In this document: one piece after another, positions 21,641-28,315 of the stretch
Layout of the letters: the number at the start of each line of letters is the position of its first letter
How positions within the stretch are numbered: the stretch's first letter is position 1
Virus record (IMG/VR): IMGVR_UViG_3300046012_000340
Coordinates: 1 to 28,315 of that record
DNA from: a virus
Strand: one strand, 5' to 3'
DNA: 28,315 nucleotides
The notes under the pieces: generated by a model
Told to the model about the DNA's origin: nothing
The model's database searches: none
Seen by the model: the letters and a program-made list of their open reading frames with translations, nothing else
Position numbers and translations under genes: made by a program

Positions 21641-22084
21641 CTAGGCGTCTCCCTGGATTCCGGCCTTGGCGACGATCTCGTCGATCACGGCCTGCTTGTT
21701 CGCGAGCTTCTCCGGATTCTCGATCCCGATCGCGGCCGCCTTCTCGTTCAGCGCGTCGCGCTTTAGCTCGCGCAGCTCTGCCGCGTCGACCGGGTCAGGG
21801 TCGCCGTCGACGTCATCGTCGTGGTGGTCTGCAGCTTCGCGGGCGGCCTGCTCGGCGGCTTCGCGCTCTGCCTGCTCGCGGGCGGCCTGTTCGGCTGCAT
21901 CGGCCCCTGCCTGCTCGCGGGCGGCCTGTTCACGCGCCGCGGCGTCGGGGTCGGACGAATCGGGAAGCTTGGCGATGCCGGCCTTGAGGAAGCGCTTCGC
22001 CTCGAGCTCGTCGAAGTCGTGGACGGAGCCGGCGCGCTTGACGCCGTCGGGGCCGGAGAGAGTCTTGAGGAGCTGCAGTTCCAT
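21641..22084 (-). CDS. HeH/LEM-like protein following the major capsid gene
   Basis: The 147-residue product starts at ATG 22084 with AAGGAG upstream. Residues about 1-41 form a short module (GVKRAGSVHDFDELEAKRFL KAG). A long charged helix built from EQAAR-type repeats spans about 50-85, then an acidic linker, and the C-terminus (about 108-143) is a helix-extension-helix, REELKRD-type start followed by ALNEKAAAIGIENPEKLANK. The same two end modules occur in reversed order at 18876-19181. Placement after the capsid gene, between hairpins, suggests a head-associated role; the family function is unknown. Confidence 0.65.
   Translation of the reverse strand: MELQLLKTLSGPDGVKRAGSVHDFDELEAKRFLKAGIAKLPDSSDPDAAAREQAAREQAGADAAEQAAREQAEREAAEQAAREAADHHDDDVDGDPDPVDAAELRELKRDALNEKAAAIGIENPEKLANKQAVIDEIVAKAGIQGDA
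21830..21946. repeat. 39-bp tandem coding repeat
   Basis: Three 39-bp (13-codon) units lie in the helical part of the HeH/LEM-like gene, starting near 21830, 21869 and 21908. The second and third share an identical 24-bp block (21869-21892 and 21908-21931); the first matches less well. They encode the EQAAR-type helical repeats and could vary in number. Confidence 0.65.
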
Positions 22085-22112
22085 CGTTGGGTCTCCTTAC
22101 GGGAAGAGGAAC

Positions 22113-22144
22113 GCGCGGCGGGCCTTCGGGGAGGCCCGCCGCGC
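22113..22144 (-). terminator. Hairpin after the major capsid gene
   Basis: GCGCGGCGGGCC (22113-22124) and GGCCCGCCGCGC (22133-22144) pair perfectly over 12 bp with an 8-nt loop. It sits ten nt after the capsid TAA and before the next ribosome-binding site, followed in the RNA by a moderately pyrimidine-rich stretch. It could end most capsid transcripts, protect the 3' end, or both. Confidence 0.6.
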
Positions 22145-22153
22145 GGGGTCGTC

Positions 22154-23401
22154 TTACGCGTGCGTCTTGAGGCTCTTGACGGCCGCGGTGTCGACGAGGT
22201 CACCGTCGACGCGCTCCGCGAAGCGGAACCCGACCTGGCCGTTGGCGGCGTACAGCTCGACGAGCCGCTGCGAGACCACGGGGCCGCACTCGCGGATGTA
22301 GTAGCCGGAGTGGTCGCCGAAGGTCGCGACGACCTTGGCCGCGGCGATCGTGTCGTAGAACGGATCGATGTAGACGGGGTAGCCGCGGATCATGTCCGGG
22401 TCGCCCGCCTTCAAGCCGGGCTGCCAGACGTAGTTGTTGAAGTCGTCGACGAGCTTTGCGATCGCGAGCAGCGTCGAGTCGTGCATGACCCACTGCGCGC
22501 CGGGCCGGTACGGCGGGGCGACGGAGTGGACGAAGTCGAGCAGCTCGTCGGAGGTGAGCGCCGTCGCGGACGCCGACGTGATTCCGACCGTCGCGGCGAC
22601 GGTGATGCCGTTCGGCTTCGAGGAGCCGTCGCCGGTTGCGAACGCGGCGCCTTCCTTCAGCGCGATCGCGCGGCCTGCGCGACGGCTGATGAACGGCGCC
22701 ATGTCGAAGAGCGAGTCGTTCAGGAGCTCCTCGCTGATCTTCACGATGACGCCGTACTTGTAGGCGTTCAGGATCGCCTCGTCGAAGGTGTCCTCGGACT
22801 CGGTGTAGCCGGCTGCCTCGGCCGTCAGCGTCGCGACCTGCGCGTCGGTGACCTTCGGGATGTGCAGCGGCTCGCCGCCGGCGGTCTGGATGATCGTCGC
22901 GAGCTGGCGCAGGACGCCGTACTGCGTGCGCGCCTCGACGAGCTGGTTGCGCCAGTTCTCCGGGACCGTGTAGCCGCCCTGGCCGTCTGTCGCGACGTTG
23001 AACGCGGCCGCCTGCATCTGCACGCGGTCGAGCACGGAGCGGCTATCGGGCGACATGCCGTTCGCCGTTCGCCGCATGTACTCGGTGAACGCGGCGTTGT
23101 ACTCGGGCGTCTGGAAGAGCGCCCAGAAGCTCTCGTCGGCGTCGTCGTCGGCGGCGGTCGCCGGGTTGACGATCACGGCCTTGTGCGCGAGGCGGCCTTC
23201 GCGTGCGGCCTGGCTCTCCTCGAGCTCGACCTTCTCGTCGAGCGACTTGAAGTCGGCCTCGGCCTTGGTGTAGGACTGCTTGTCCTCGGCCGTCAGGTCG
23301 CGGTCTTCACCGCGGGCCGTGTCGAGGATCGCGCGCATCTGCGTGACGAGCTCGGCACGGCGGGAGCGCATGTTCTCCAGCTCGTGAATGGGAAGTCCCA
23401 C
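22154..23401 (-). CDS. Major capsid protein, HK97 fold
   Basis: The 415-residue product starts at GTG 23401 with AAGGAG upstream. Residues about 1-75 are a coiled-coil scaffolding (delta) domain (LENMRSRRAELVTQMRAILD), presumably removed by the protease. The remainder fits the HK97 fold: GGYTVPENWRNQLVEARTQY, VKISEELLNDSLFDM, GDGSSKPNGITVAATVG and the C-terminal GYPVYIDPFYDTIAAAKVVA FGD. It follows the protease gene by one nt, as in HK97-like phages. Confidence 0.93.
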   Translation of the reverse strand: MGLPIHELENMRSRRAELVTQMRAILDTARGEDRDLTAEDKQSYTKAEADFKSLDEKVELEESQAAREGRLAHKAVIVNPATAADDDADESFWALFQTPEYNAAFTEYMRRTANGMSPDSRSVLDRVQMQAAAFNVATDGQGGYTVPENWRNQLVEARTQYGVLRQLATIIQTAGGEPLHIPKVTDAQVATLTAEAAGYTESEDTFDEAILNAYKYGVIVKISEELLNDSLFDMAPFISRRAGRAIALKEGAAFATGDGSSKPNGITVAATVGITSASATALTSDELLDFVHSVAPPYRPGAQWVMHDSTLLAIAKLVDDFNNYVWQPGLKAGDPDMIRGYPVYIDPFYDTIAAAKVVATFGDHSGYYIRECGPVVSQRLVELYAANGQVGFRFAERVDGDLVDTAAVKSLKTHA

Positions 23402-23402
23402 G

Positions 23403-24599
23403 TCAGTTCTCCTTCGTCAGGGTTTCGTTGAGTGCCTGGGTGAGCGCCCAGGGGTTGTGCTCGTCACGTGTTGCATCACGGGGCTTGTCGGAGCCGGACG
23501 CCGGCTCGGGTTCGTCGGTGGCGGCGATCGGCTCGATCACCGCGACGACCGGTGCGGCCGGAAGCTCGCCAGAGGCCTTGAGCTTGTCTTCGATCGACGC
23601 GTCTGCGTCGTCGGCGCGCTTGCCGTAGGCCTTCGTATCCTCGGCGCGCTTGCCGTTCTTCTTGTTCGAGCTGCCGCGCGCGAGGCGCGCGAAGGCGTCG
23701 TCGAACGTCTCGACCCGATCGACCATCCCGGCGTCCAGCGCCGCGGCCGCGGTGAGCATCCGACCTTCGCCGTAGCCGTCGAGCACGGCCTTGTTGCTGA
23801 CGCCGCGTCCTTTCGCGACGTCGCCGACGAACATGCCGTAGTACTCGTCGACGGTCGCCTGCAGGTTCGCGAGCGCCGCCTCGGTCAGCGGCTCGTACGG
23901 GTTGCCCTCTGTCTTGAAGCGGCCGGCGTGGATCAGGGTGACCGTGACGCCCTCCTGCTCGAGCTGGCCGCTGAACTCTTGGTGGCAGCAGATGATGCCG
24001 ACGGAGCCGACCATGCCGGACGGGGTGACGGAGAGGCTGTCGGCCTGCGAGCCGAGCCAGTAGGCGGCGGAGGCGGCGTCGCAGTTCGCGACCGCCTCGA
24101 TCGGCTTCGATCCGCGCGCGTCACGGATCGCCTGTGCTGCTTCGGGGATCATGTCGGTCGACCCGCCGGGCGAGTTGATGTCGATCAGGACGGCGCCGAC
24201 GTTGTCGTTCGCGACGGCGGCCTGGAGCCCCGCGACGAAGTCCTGCACGGAGGTGCCGCCGCTGTACTGCGTCATCAGGCCTGCGCGGGGCATCAGGACG
24301 CCCTGGAGCGGCAGCACGGCGACGGTGCCGGCGATGTAGCCGGCGGAGCGGGCCGCGTTGCGTGAGACGGCGATGCGATGGGTCGCGCCGAGCTCGCGTG
24401 CGCGGGCGTCGTCGTCGAGCTCGTCGACGGCTCCGATCCGGTCGCGGATCTCCTGGTCGGTCAGCCGGCCGCCTGCGTCCCGGAACGCGAGCAGGTCGGT
24501 GATGACGGCGAGCTTGGACGGGAGGATCGCCCACGGCGTCTCACGGACGGCACGAAGGACGTTCGGGTAGAGGTGACCCTGCGAGTCGCTGCCCTGCAT
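23403..24599 (-). CDS. Prohead protease, S49 (SppA/ClpP-like) family
   Basis: The 398-residue product starts at ATG 24599. It has SPGG (143-146), the nucleophile Ser177 in DAASAAYW, GMVGSVGI (about 195-202), and Lys229 in GRFKTEGNPYEP. The Ser-Lys spacing of 52 equals that of the Ser147-Lys199 dyad I recall for Bacillus SppA. It should cleave the capsid delta domain during maturation. The C-terminal ~120 residues are polar and low-complexity (KKNGKRAEDTKAYGKRADDA) and may be scaffold-like. The start lacks a Shine-Dalgarno sequence and has the start-associated motif six bases upstream. Confidence 0.9.
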   Translation of the reverse strand: MQGSDSQGHLYPNVLRAVRETPWAILPSKLAVITDLLAFRDAGGRLTDQEIRDRIGAVDELDDDARARELGATHRIAVSRNAARSAGYIAGTVAVLPLQGVLMPRAGLMTQYSGGTSVQDFVAGLQAAVANDNVGAVLIDINSPGGSTDMIPEAAQAIRDARGSKPIEAVANCDAASAAYWLGSQADSLSVTPSGMVGSVGIICCHQEFSGQLEQEGVTVTLIHAGRFKTEGNPYEPLTEAALANLQATVDEYYGMFVGDVAKGRGVSNKAVLDGYGEGRMLTAAAALDAGMVDRVETFDDAFARLARGSSNKKNGKRAEDTKAYGKRADDADASIEDKLKASGELPAAPVVAVIEPIAATDEPEPASGSDKPRDATRDEHNPWALTQALNETLTKEN

Positions 24600-24605
24600 C
24601 GTCGG

Positions 24606-24615
24606 CGTCTATCGG
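24606..24615 (-). promoter_or_regulatory. Start-associated motif, copy 6
   Basis: The minus strand reads CCGATAGACG, exactly the consensus, six bases before the ATG of the prohead protease. It fills most of a 21-nt gap after the portal stop. Confidence 0.7.
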
Positions 24616-24620
24616 CGAGC

Positions 24621-25865
24621 TCAGTCGGCGGGCGCGACTTCGCCGTCCCTGCCGGCCGTCGACGTCGGTTTCATGCCGGGCAGGTACGGCTCGTCGCCCC
24701 ACGCGACGGGCGGCTTGTTCTCGCGCCGGCGCCACTCGTTGATCGTGATCGCGCCGCGGTCCATCATGATCGCCTCGCTCTCGTAACGAGTCTTGGTGTC
24801 GCCGCGCTGGATCTCATCGACGAGGAACTCGCACATCAGCCCGAGACGCGACGGGAAGATGACCGGGTCGTTCTTGATCGCGTTCTCGTGCCGGGTCAGC
24901 CAACGGCGGAGCGCCCAGCGGACGAAGTCGATGCCCTCCGTCTCGGCGTTCTTGTAGACCATCGACTTGCCGCCGGTGTCGGCGGCGAGCATGTGCGGCG
25001 GCAGCCGCAGCAGCTGCGCGCAGCGGACGTCGCCGAGCTTCTGCGCCTCGATGAACTGTGCGTCCTCGAGCGGCATGCTGATCGCCTTGAACTCGACGCC
25101 GTCCTCGAGGATCGCCGGCTTGCCGAAGTTGCGCGGCCCGCGCTGGGCCTTGTTCCACGACTTCTTCATCCGCTTGTAGACGTCGTCGTCGATCTTGTTC
25201 GGATGGGTGAGCACGCCGATCGGGACGGTGCTGTTCGCCCAGACGCGGCCGGCGTACTCCTGTAGCGCGAGCATCCCGCCGAGCTCCTGCCGGGCGATCT
25301 GCACCGGGCTGTAGCCGACGAGGCCGTCGTGGCCGAGGCCGGGGATGTGGAGGATCTCCGCGTTCGTGAGCATCGTCAGACCTGTGTGGCCGCCGTCGAC
25401 GACGAAGCGCTTGACGCCCTGGTCGTCGCGGTAGACCTGGACGCGCTCGGGCAGGAGCGGCCAGAGCTCGCCGATCGTGCCGAGGCTCGAGCGCTCCTTC
25501 CAGAAGAACGAGTTGCCCCAGGTGAGCAGCTGCGACTGGCTCAGCTCCCAGAGCTGGTCCGCGGTCATCTCCGGGTTCGGCTGGTCGTGCAGGATCCGCC
25601 ACTGGTCGGTGTCCCTGGCGCGCTCGCGGATGTCGTCGGGGCCGTCGCGGTAGACCATCAGCGGCAGCGACCCGACGGCGCCGGCGAGCAGCTGCACACC
25701 CGAGAAGTACGGGATCAGGGCGAGCACGCTGCGCGGGTTCGCTGTCTTGCCGGAGTACGACTCGCCGAAGAAGCCGGTCAGGCTCTCGGTCAGCCAGGTC
25801 GACGGGTTCCCGAGCGTCGCGGACGCGCGCCGCTCGAGGCCGCCGCGGAGGCGGTCAGCGAACAT
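24621..25865 (-). CDS. Portal protein, HK97 family
   Basis: The 414-residue product starts at ATG 25865 and matches HK97-type portals: SVLALIPYFSGVQLLAGAVG, LPLMVYRDG, LTWGNSFFWKERS, EILHIPGLGHDGLVGYSPVQ and, later, FRVPSRLG-type closing segments followed by TINEWRRRENKPPVAWGDEP. The portal dodecamer forms the DNA channel and docks the terminase. The ATG overlaps the small membrane protein gene by 11 nt. Size is typical. Confidence 0.92.
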   Translation of the reverse strand: MFADRLRGGLERRASATLGNPSTWLTESLTGFFGESYSGKTANPRSVLALIPYFSGVQLLAGAVGSLPLMVYRDGPDDIRERARDTDQWRILHDQPNPEMTADQLWELSQSQLLTWGNSFFWKERSSLGTIGELWPLLPERVQVYRDDQGVKRFVVDGGHTGLTMLTNAEILHIPGLGHDGLVGYSPVQIARQELGGMLALQEYAGRVWANSTVPIGVLTHPNKIDDDVYKRMKKSWNKAQRGPRNFGKPAILEDGVEFKAISMPLEDAQFIEAQKLGDVRCAQLLRLPPHMLAADTGGKSMVYKNAETEGIDFVRWALRRWLTRHENAIKNDPVIFPSRLGLMCEFLVDEIQRGDTKTRYESEAIMMDRGAITINEWRRRENKPPVAWGDEPYLPGMKPTSTAGRDGEVAPAD

Positions 25866-26112
25866 CGTTCGCCGACTCCGCCGGCGCCGGGCCGTCGGCG
25901 AGGCTGACGCCGAACGCGATCGATCCGGCGCCGCCGATCACGAACGCCGCCGCGACCGAGATGAGCGAGATCCCGTAGACCGCGGCGGCCGCGCCGACAA
26001 GCACGAAGCCGTCCGAAACGACAGGGCGCGCGAACCGCGACGAGAGCTGACGCAGCCTGACGAGACGCGGCGACGTGCGGGCGGAGCGGAGTCTGCGGAG
26101 AATGCGGCGCAA
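25855..26112 (-). CDS. Small membrane protein between terminase and portal
   Basis: From TTG 26112 the 85-residue product begins with a very basic stretch (LRRILRRLRSARTSPRLVRL), followed by two hydrophobic segments (about 34-50 and 54-72, VLVGAAAAVYGISLISVAAA) and an acidic tail. No ATG or GTG is available, and the start-associated motif lies eight bases before the TTG, supporting it. Function unknown; small membrane genes at this location are seen in other phages. Confidence 0.55.
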   Translation of the reverse strand: MRRILRRLRSARTSPRLVRLRQLSSRFARPVVSDGFVLVGAAAAVYGISLISVAAAFVIGGAGSIAFGVSLADGPAPAESANDVR

Positions 26113-26120
26113 CCTGACCG

Positions 26121-26130
26121 CGTCTATCGG
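26121..26130 (-). promoter_or_regulatory. Start-associated motif, copy 7
   Basis: The minus strand reads CCGATAGACG, exactly the consensus, eight bases before the proposed TTG start at 26112, just after the terminase stop. Confidence 0.7.
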
Positions 26131-26135
26131 CCTCG

Positions 26136-27941
26136 TCAGAGTGTCCGGATGCCCCGCTTGCTGTAGACGGTGCCGGCGCCCTTCGCGGTCGCGCGTGCGC
26201 AGCGCTCGCGGGCCATCGAGCCGGAGTAGACGAAGTCGATCGGCTCCGAGCTCTTCAGCTTGAACACCTTCCACCCGGATTCGGTCAGGACCGCCGCTGC
26301 GGCCGCGACCTGCTGTGCGAGCACCCGGTCGGGTGGCACGGTCATCGTCTTCTCGATCGCCGACTCGTAGAAGTGCTGCAGCGCGTCGGCCATCAGCGCC
26401 GAGTTCTGCGGGAACTCGGCGACGGTGAAGCCGGCCTCGGCGAGGTTCTCGCCCTGCGTGTCGAAGTAGCGCGGGTCGTACACGACTTCGCGCACCCGGT
26501 AGCGGCTGCCGAGCTCGTTGACGATGAAGTCCTCGACGAGGCTGTTGCGGATCCGGCCGCCCGGCACGAGCACGTGGTGCGGGACGTCGTCGCGGGCCGA
26601 CCAGACGCGGCCGCGGAGCGCGATCCGTCCGTCCTCGAGCCGGGTCGCCCAGCTGCAGCAGGTCGTGTCGCGCTTCTTCGCCGCGTCGACGCCGACCCAG
26701 ATGTCGGAGCCCTTCGGGATCTCCGGGTCGGCGAGCCAGGGCCGGTCGATCTCCTTGAACGCTGCGAGCGAGCGGATCGCGATCCAGACGCCGGCGGCGA
26801 ACCAGGAGCCCTTCGCCTTCGTCCAGCCGTTCAGGTTGAACCGGATCCACTCGTTCAGCTTGTCCTCGCGATCGCGGACGCGCTTCATCGCCCGCAGCAG
26901 CTCGTAGTGGTTGAGCCACGTCGCCGGGTTGCACTTCTTGATCACCTCGAGCATCGCCGCGTCGTTCTCGAAGTCGAGCTCGTAGCCGTCGGGCAGCCCC
27001 CACCAGAGGAAGAGCCGGCCGGACTCTTCGTCCCAGGCTCGGATATGGAAGCCGTCGTCGTGGTGCTCTACGTGCGGCAGCTTCAGCGCCGTCTCGTAGG
27101 CCTCGCCCAGCAGCGTGTCCTTGCTGTAGCCGGCGGTCGAGATCCACGCCCAGAACGCCTCGTCGATCTTGAACACGGCCGTCTCGAGCGCGGTGACCGT
27201 CTTCTCCTGCGCCGTCGTCTCGATCGTCCAGAACTCGTCGACGAGCCCGATGTTCGGCTTGCGGCCGTGGCCGAGCGAACCGGACGCCGCCATGATCGCG
27301 TACTCGCCGCGGCCGTCCCTGCGGGTGACCCGCGTCGACGACTTCGTCAGCCAGCTCTGCAGCCGCTCGTCCTCGTCGATCCAATCACTCACGTAGCCGA
27401 TCCCGAGCTTCGCCTGCTCCTTGCCGCCCGAGGTCTGGAACACCTTCGGCCGGCCGACGCCGGCGAGCGTCTGATGCGTGCCGATCCCCGACCAAAACGG
27501 CGTCTTGCCGCAGCCGCGCGGGATGCCCTCGCCGATCTCCTTGAAGATCCGACGGCCGAACTTGTCGCGCCGCCAGCCCAGGTCGATCGTCAGCACCTGA
27601 TACGGGTCGAGCTTGAACCGGCTGCCGTTCTCCCACTTCAGGAACGCCGGGAAGAAAGCCTTCAGCTGCTCGGCGCTGCCGGCAGGCCCGAGCTTCTCGA
27701 GGTGCTCGACCAGCGGCTTCGCCGACCGCGCCCGCCGGCCCTGCAGCTGCTGCGTCGCCCTCTCGAACTCGCGCGCGACCTGGCGCCGCTCGAGCTCGGT
27801 CGCCGCGGCGACGTAGCGCGCCTGCAGCTTCGACAGCGACTTCCACCGCAGCGGCTCCTCGGACAGCCGCTCATGGTGCTGGCGCGCAAGGAAACTCCCG
27901 TCCTCGACGAGCTCGAGGAGGGACTTCCGGGGTCTCGCCAT
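26136..27941 (-). CDS. terL: Terminase large subunit
   Basis: The 601-residue product starts at ATG 27941. The ATPase part has a Walker A-like PRGCGKT (141-147), Walker B IGLVDEF (231-237) and a coupling-motif-like FWAWISTAGYS (about 263-273). The C-terminal nuclease begins with an acidic strand DIWVGVDAAKKRDTT (about 413-426) and includes VYDPRYF further on. The enzyme packages DNA into proheads and cuts the genome. Size is normal. No small subunit is visible; it could lie beyond the right edge. A weak copy of the start-associated motif lies six bases upstream. Confidence 0.95.
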   Translation of the reverse strand: MARPRKSLLELVEDGSFLARQHHERLSEEPLRWKSLSKLQARYVAAATELERRQVAREFERATQQLQGRRARSAKPLVEHLEKLGPAGSAEQLKAFFPAFLKWENGSRFKLDPYQVLTIDLGWRRDKFGRRIFKEIGEGIPRGCGKTPFWSGIGTHQTLAGVGRPKVFQTSGGKEQAKLGIGYVSDWIDEDERLQSWLTKSSTRVTRRDGRGEYAIMAASGSLGHGRKPNIGLVDEFWTIETTAQEKTVTALETAVFKIDEAFWAWISTAGYSKDTLLGEAYETALKLPHVEHHDDGFHIRAWDEESGRLFLWWGLPDGYELDFENDAAMLEVIKKCNPATWLNHYELLRAMKRVRDREDKLNEWIRFNLNGWTKAKGSWFAAGVWIAIRSLAAFKEIDRPWLADPEIPKGSDIWVGVDAAKKRDTTCCSWATRLEDGRIALRGRVWSARDDVPHHVLVPGGRIRNSLVEDFIVNELGSRYRVREVVYDPRYFDTQGENLAEAGFTVAEFPQNSALMADALQHFYESAIEKTMTVPPDRVLAQQVAAAAAVLTESGWKVFKLKSSEPIDFVYSGSMARERCARATAKGAGTVYSKRGIRTL

Positions 27942-27947
27942 CGTGAA

Positions 27948-27957
27948 GGTCTGTCGG
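27948..27957 (-). promoter_or_regulatory. Diverged start-associated motif, copy 8
   Basis: The minus strand reads CCGACAGACC, two bases from consensus, six bases before the terminase ATG. The spacing agrees with other copies, but the match is weaker. Confidence 0.4.
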
Positions 27958-27967
27958 CCCGGCCGTC

Positions 27968-27973
27968 TAACCT
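27968..27973 (+). promoter_or_regulatory. Candidate -10 box for the rightward small gene
   Basis: TAACCT fits TAnnnT and lies eight bases before the ATG at 27982, so the mRNA leader would be absent or only a few bases. No clear -35 box or Shine-Dalgarno sequence is visible. Confidence 0.35.
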
Positions 27974-27981
27974 AGGCGGCG

Positions 27982-28218
27982 ATGGAACTCGGCGACGCAG
28001 CGCGCGACACGATCACCGGCTTCGCCGGCGTCCTCGTGGGTCGCGCCGAGTACTTGACCGGCTGCGAACAGTTCCTCGTCGAAGCGAAGTCGAAGGACGG
28101 CGAGCCGTCGAAGGCGAGCTGGATCGACGGCGATCGCCTCGAGGTCACCAAGGCAGGCGCCGCGAAGATCGCGGTGACCGCGGCCGGCGGCCCGCAGCAG
28201 CACGCCCCGACGCGCTGA
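27982..28218 (+). CDS. Small conserved phage protein divergent from terminase
   Basis: The 78-residue product contains GDAARDTITGFAGVLVGRAE, then YLTGCEQFLVEAKSKDGEPS and SWIDGDRLEV. I recall a widespread family of small phage proteins with the pattern D-x-x-TGF-x-G-x-x-x-G/A-R-x-x-YL-x-GC, function unknown, probably an SH3-like beta barrel. The gene reads away from the terminase, and the short region between them carries both starts. An early or separately controlled role is likely. Confidence 0.75.
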   Translation: MELGDAARDTITGFAGVLVGRAEYLTGCEQFLVEAKSKDGEPSKASWIDGDRLEVTKAGAAKIAVTAAGGPQQHAPTR

Positions 28219-28227
28219 CCCGGCGCT

Positions 28228-28242
28228 GATTCCGCCGGAATC
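28228..28242. repeat. Repeated palindrome, intergenic copy
   Basis: GATTCCGCCGGAATC forms a 6-bp inverted repeat around GCC. The same element, or nearly so, occurs at 1248-1261, 6135-6147 (one arm incomplete) and 21089-21103 (opposite orientation). This copy lies nine nt after the stop of the small gene and could also act as a weak terminator. Confidence 0.55.
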
Positions 28243-28261
28243 GGGCGTCTGGCGGCGACCT

Positions 28262-28315
28262 TCGTTTCGCACGCGAACGTATGAAACGTTTTGGGAGCTA
28301 GCGCGGGTCTTTTTT
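28262..28315 (+). other. Non-coding right end of the window
   Basis: No gene is visible after 28218. The stretch has a small inverted repeat (AACGT at about 28276-28280 and ACGTT nearby, followed by TTTTG) and ends in a run of six T. It may be the end of a transcript or flank a packaging site. The sequence is too short to decide. Confidence 0.3.

Noticed and set aside
21830-21946. CRISPR-like array
   Set aside because: The repeats are in-frame coding units of 39 bp without unique spacers and without cas genes.
26136-27384. Second minus-strand frame overlapping the terminase
   Set aside because: Arginine-rich shadow; only its final portion (25855-26112) continues as a likely separate gene after the terminase stop.
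26373-28229. Plus-strand open frame of over 600 codons opposite the terminase
   Set aside because: Composition is that of an antisense shadow; the terminase has Walker A, Walker B and nuclease motifs on the other strand.
28261-28277. parS-like site (GTTTCGCACGCGAAC)
   Set aside because: Only a partial resemblance to canonical parS, with an uneven inverted repeat; the repeated GATTCCGCCGGAATC element is a better candidate.
28310-28315. T-run at the window end as an intrinsic terminator
   Set aside because: No stable hairpin directly precedes it, and the sequence is cut by the window edge.

Overview
This window is a large part of a tailed bacteriophage or prophage genome with siphovirus architecture. 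Base composition is strongly GC-rich. Start codons are often GTG or TTG, and some genes have TAnnnT boxes just ahead of the start, as in leaderless transcripts. With a Ku-type repair protein and a minor tail protein of a type common in actinobacterial phages, this suggests an actinobacterial host; the exact taxon cannot be read from the sequence.

Layout, left to right. (1) 1-5201, minus strand: an early/replication block running leftward. It holds small coupled genes of unknown function, a replication initiator (2876-4174) with an iteron-like origin inside its coding sequence, a zinc-ribbon protein, a secreted lysozyme-like transglycosylase, a ParB-family protein and the start of a HerA-like ATPase cut by the window edge. 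(2) 5223-6062, plus strand: a Ku gene inserted against the direction of its neighbours. (3) 6068-7449: a lysogeny-switch-like region with a leftward HTH gene (6744-6977) and a rightward HTH gene (7027-7449) around operator-like TGTCTAGACA sites and facing promoters. (4) 7742-8179, plus: a secreted protein of unknown function, possibly expressed in lysogens. (5) 27941 down to 8176, minus: the late operon in transcription order: large terminase, small membrane protein, portal, S49 prohead protease, HK97-type major capsid protein, HeH/LEM-like protein, virion protein, head-tail connector, neck/tail-completion proteins, major tail protein, tail assembly chaperone with an apparent +1 (or -2) frameshift, tape measure, distal tail protein, Gp37-like tail protein, LamG-like and fibre-like tail proteins, then a lysis cassette with a CHAP endolysin and small membrane proteins. 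(6) 27982-28218, plus: a small phage protein divergent from the terminase.

The most unusual signal is a 10-base motif, CCGATAGACG on the minus strand. It occurs seven times exactly or nearly so, plus one weaker copy, always 4-9 nt before a late-gene start and always where no Shine-Dalgarno sequence is visible. It recalls the start-associated sequences of cluster K mycobacteriophages but has a different sequence. Other notable items are the origin, the antisense Ku gene, a repeated palindrome with one copy inside parB, strong hairpins after the capsid gene, and two structural proteins that appear to carry the same two modules in opposite order.

No integrase, small terminase subunit, tRNA or CRISPR array was seen. 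ParB, a repressor-like switch and the absence of a visible integrase are compatible with a plasmid-like lysogen, but sequence beyond the window could contain an integrase.
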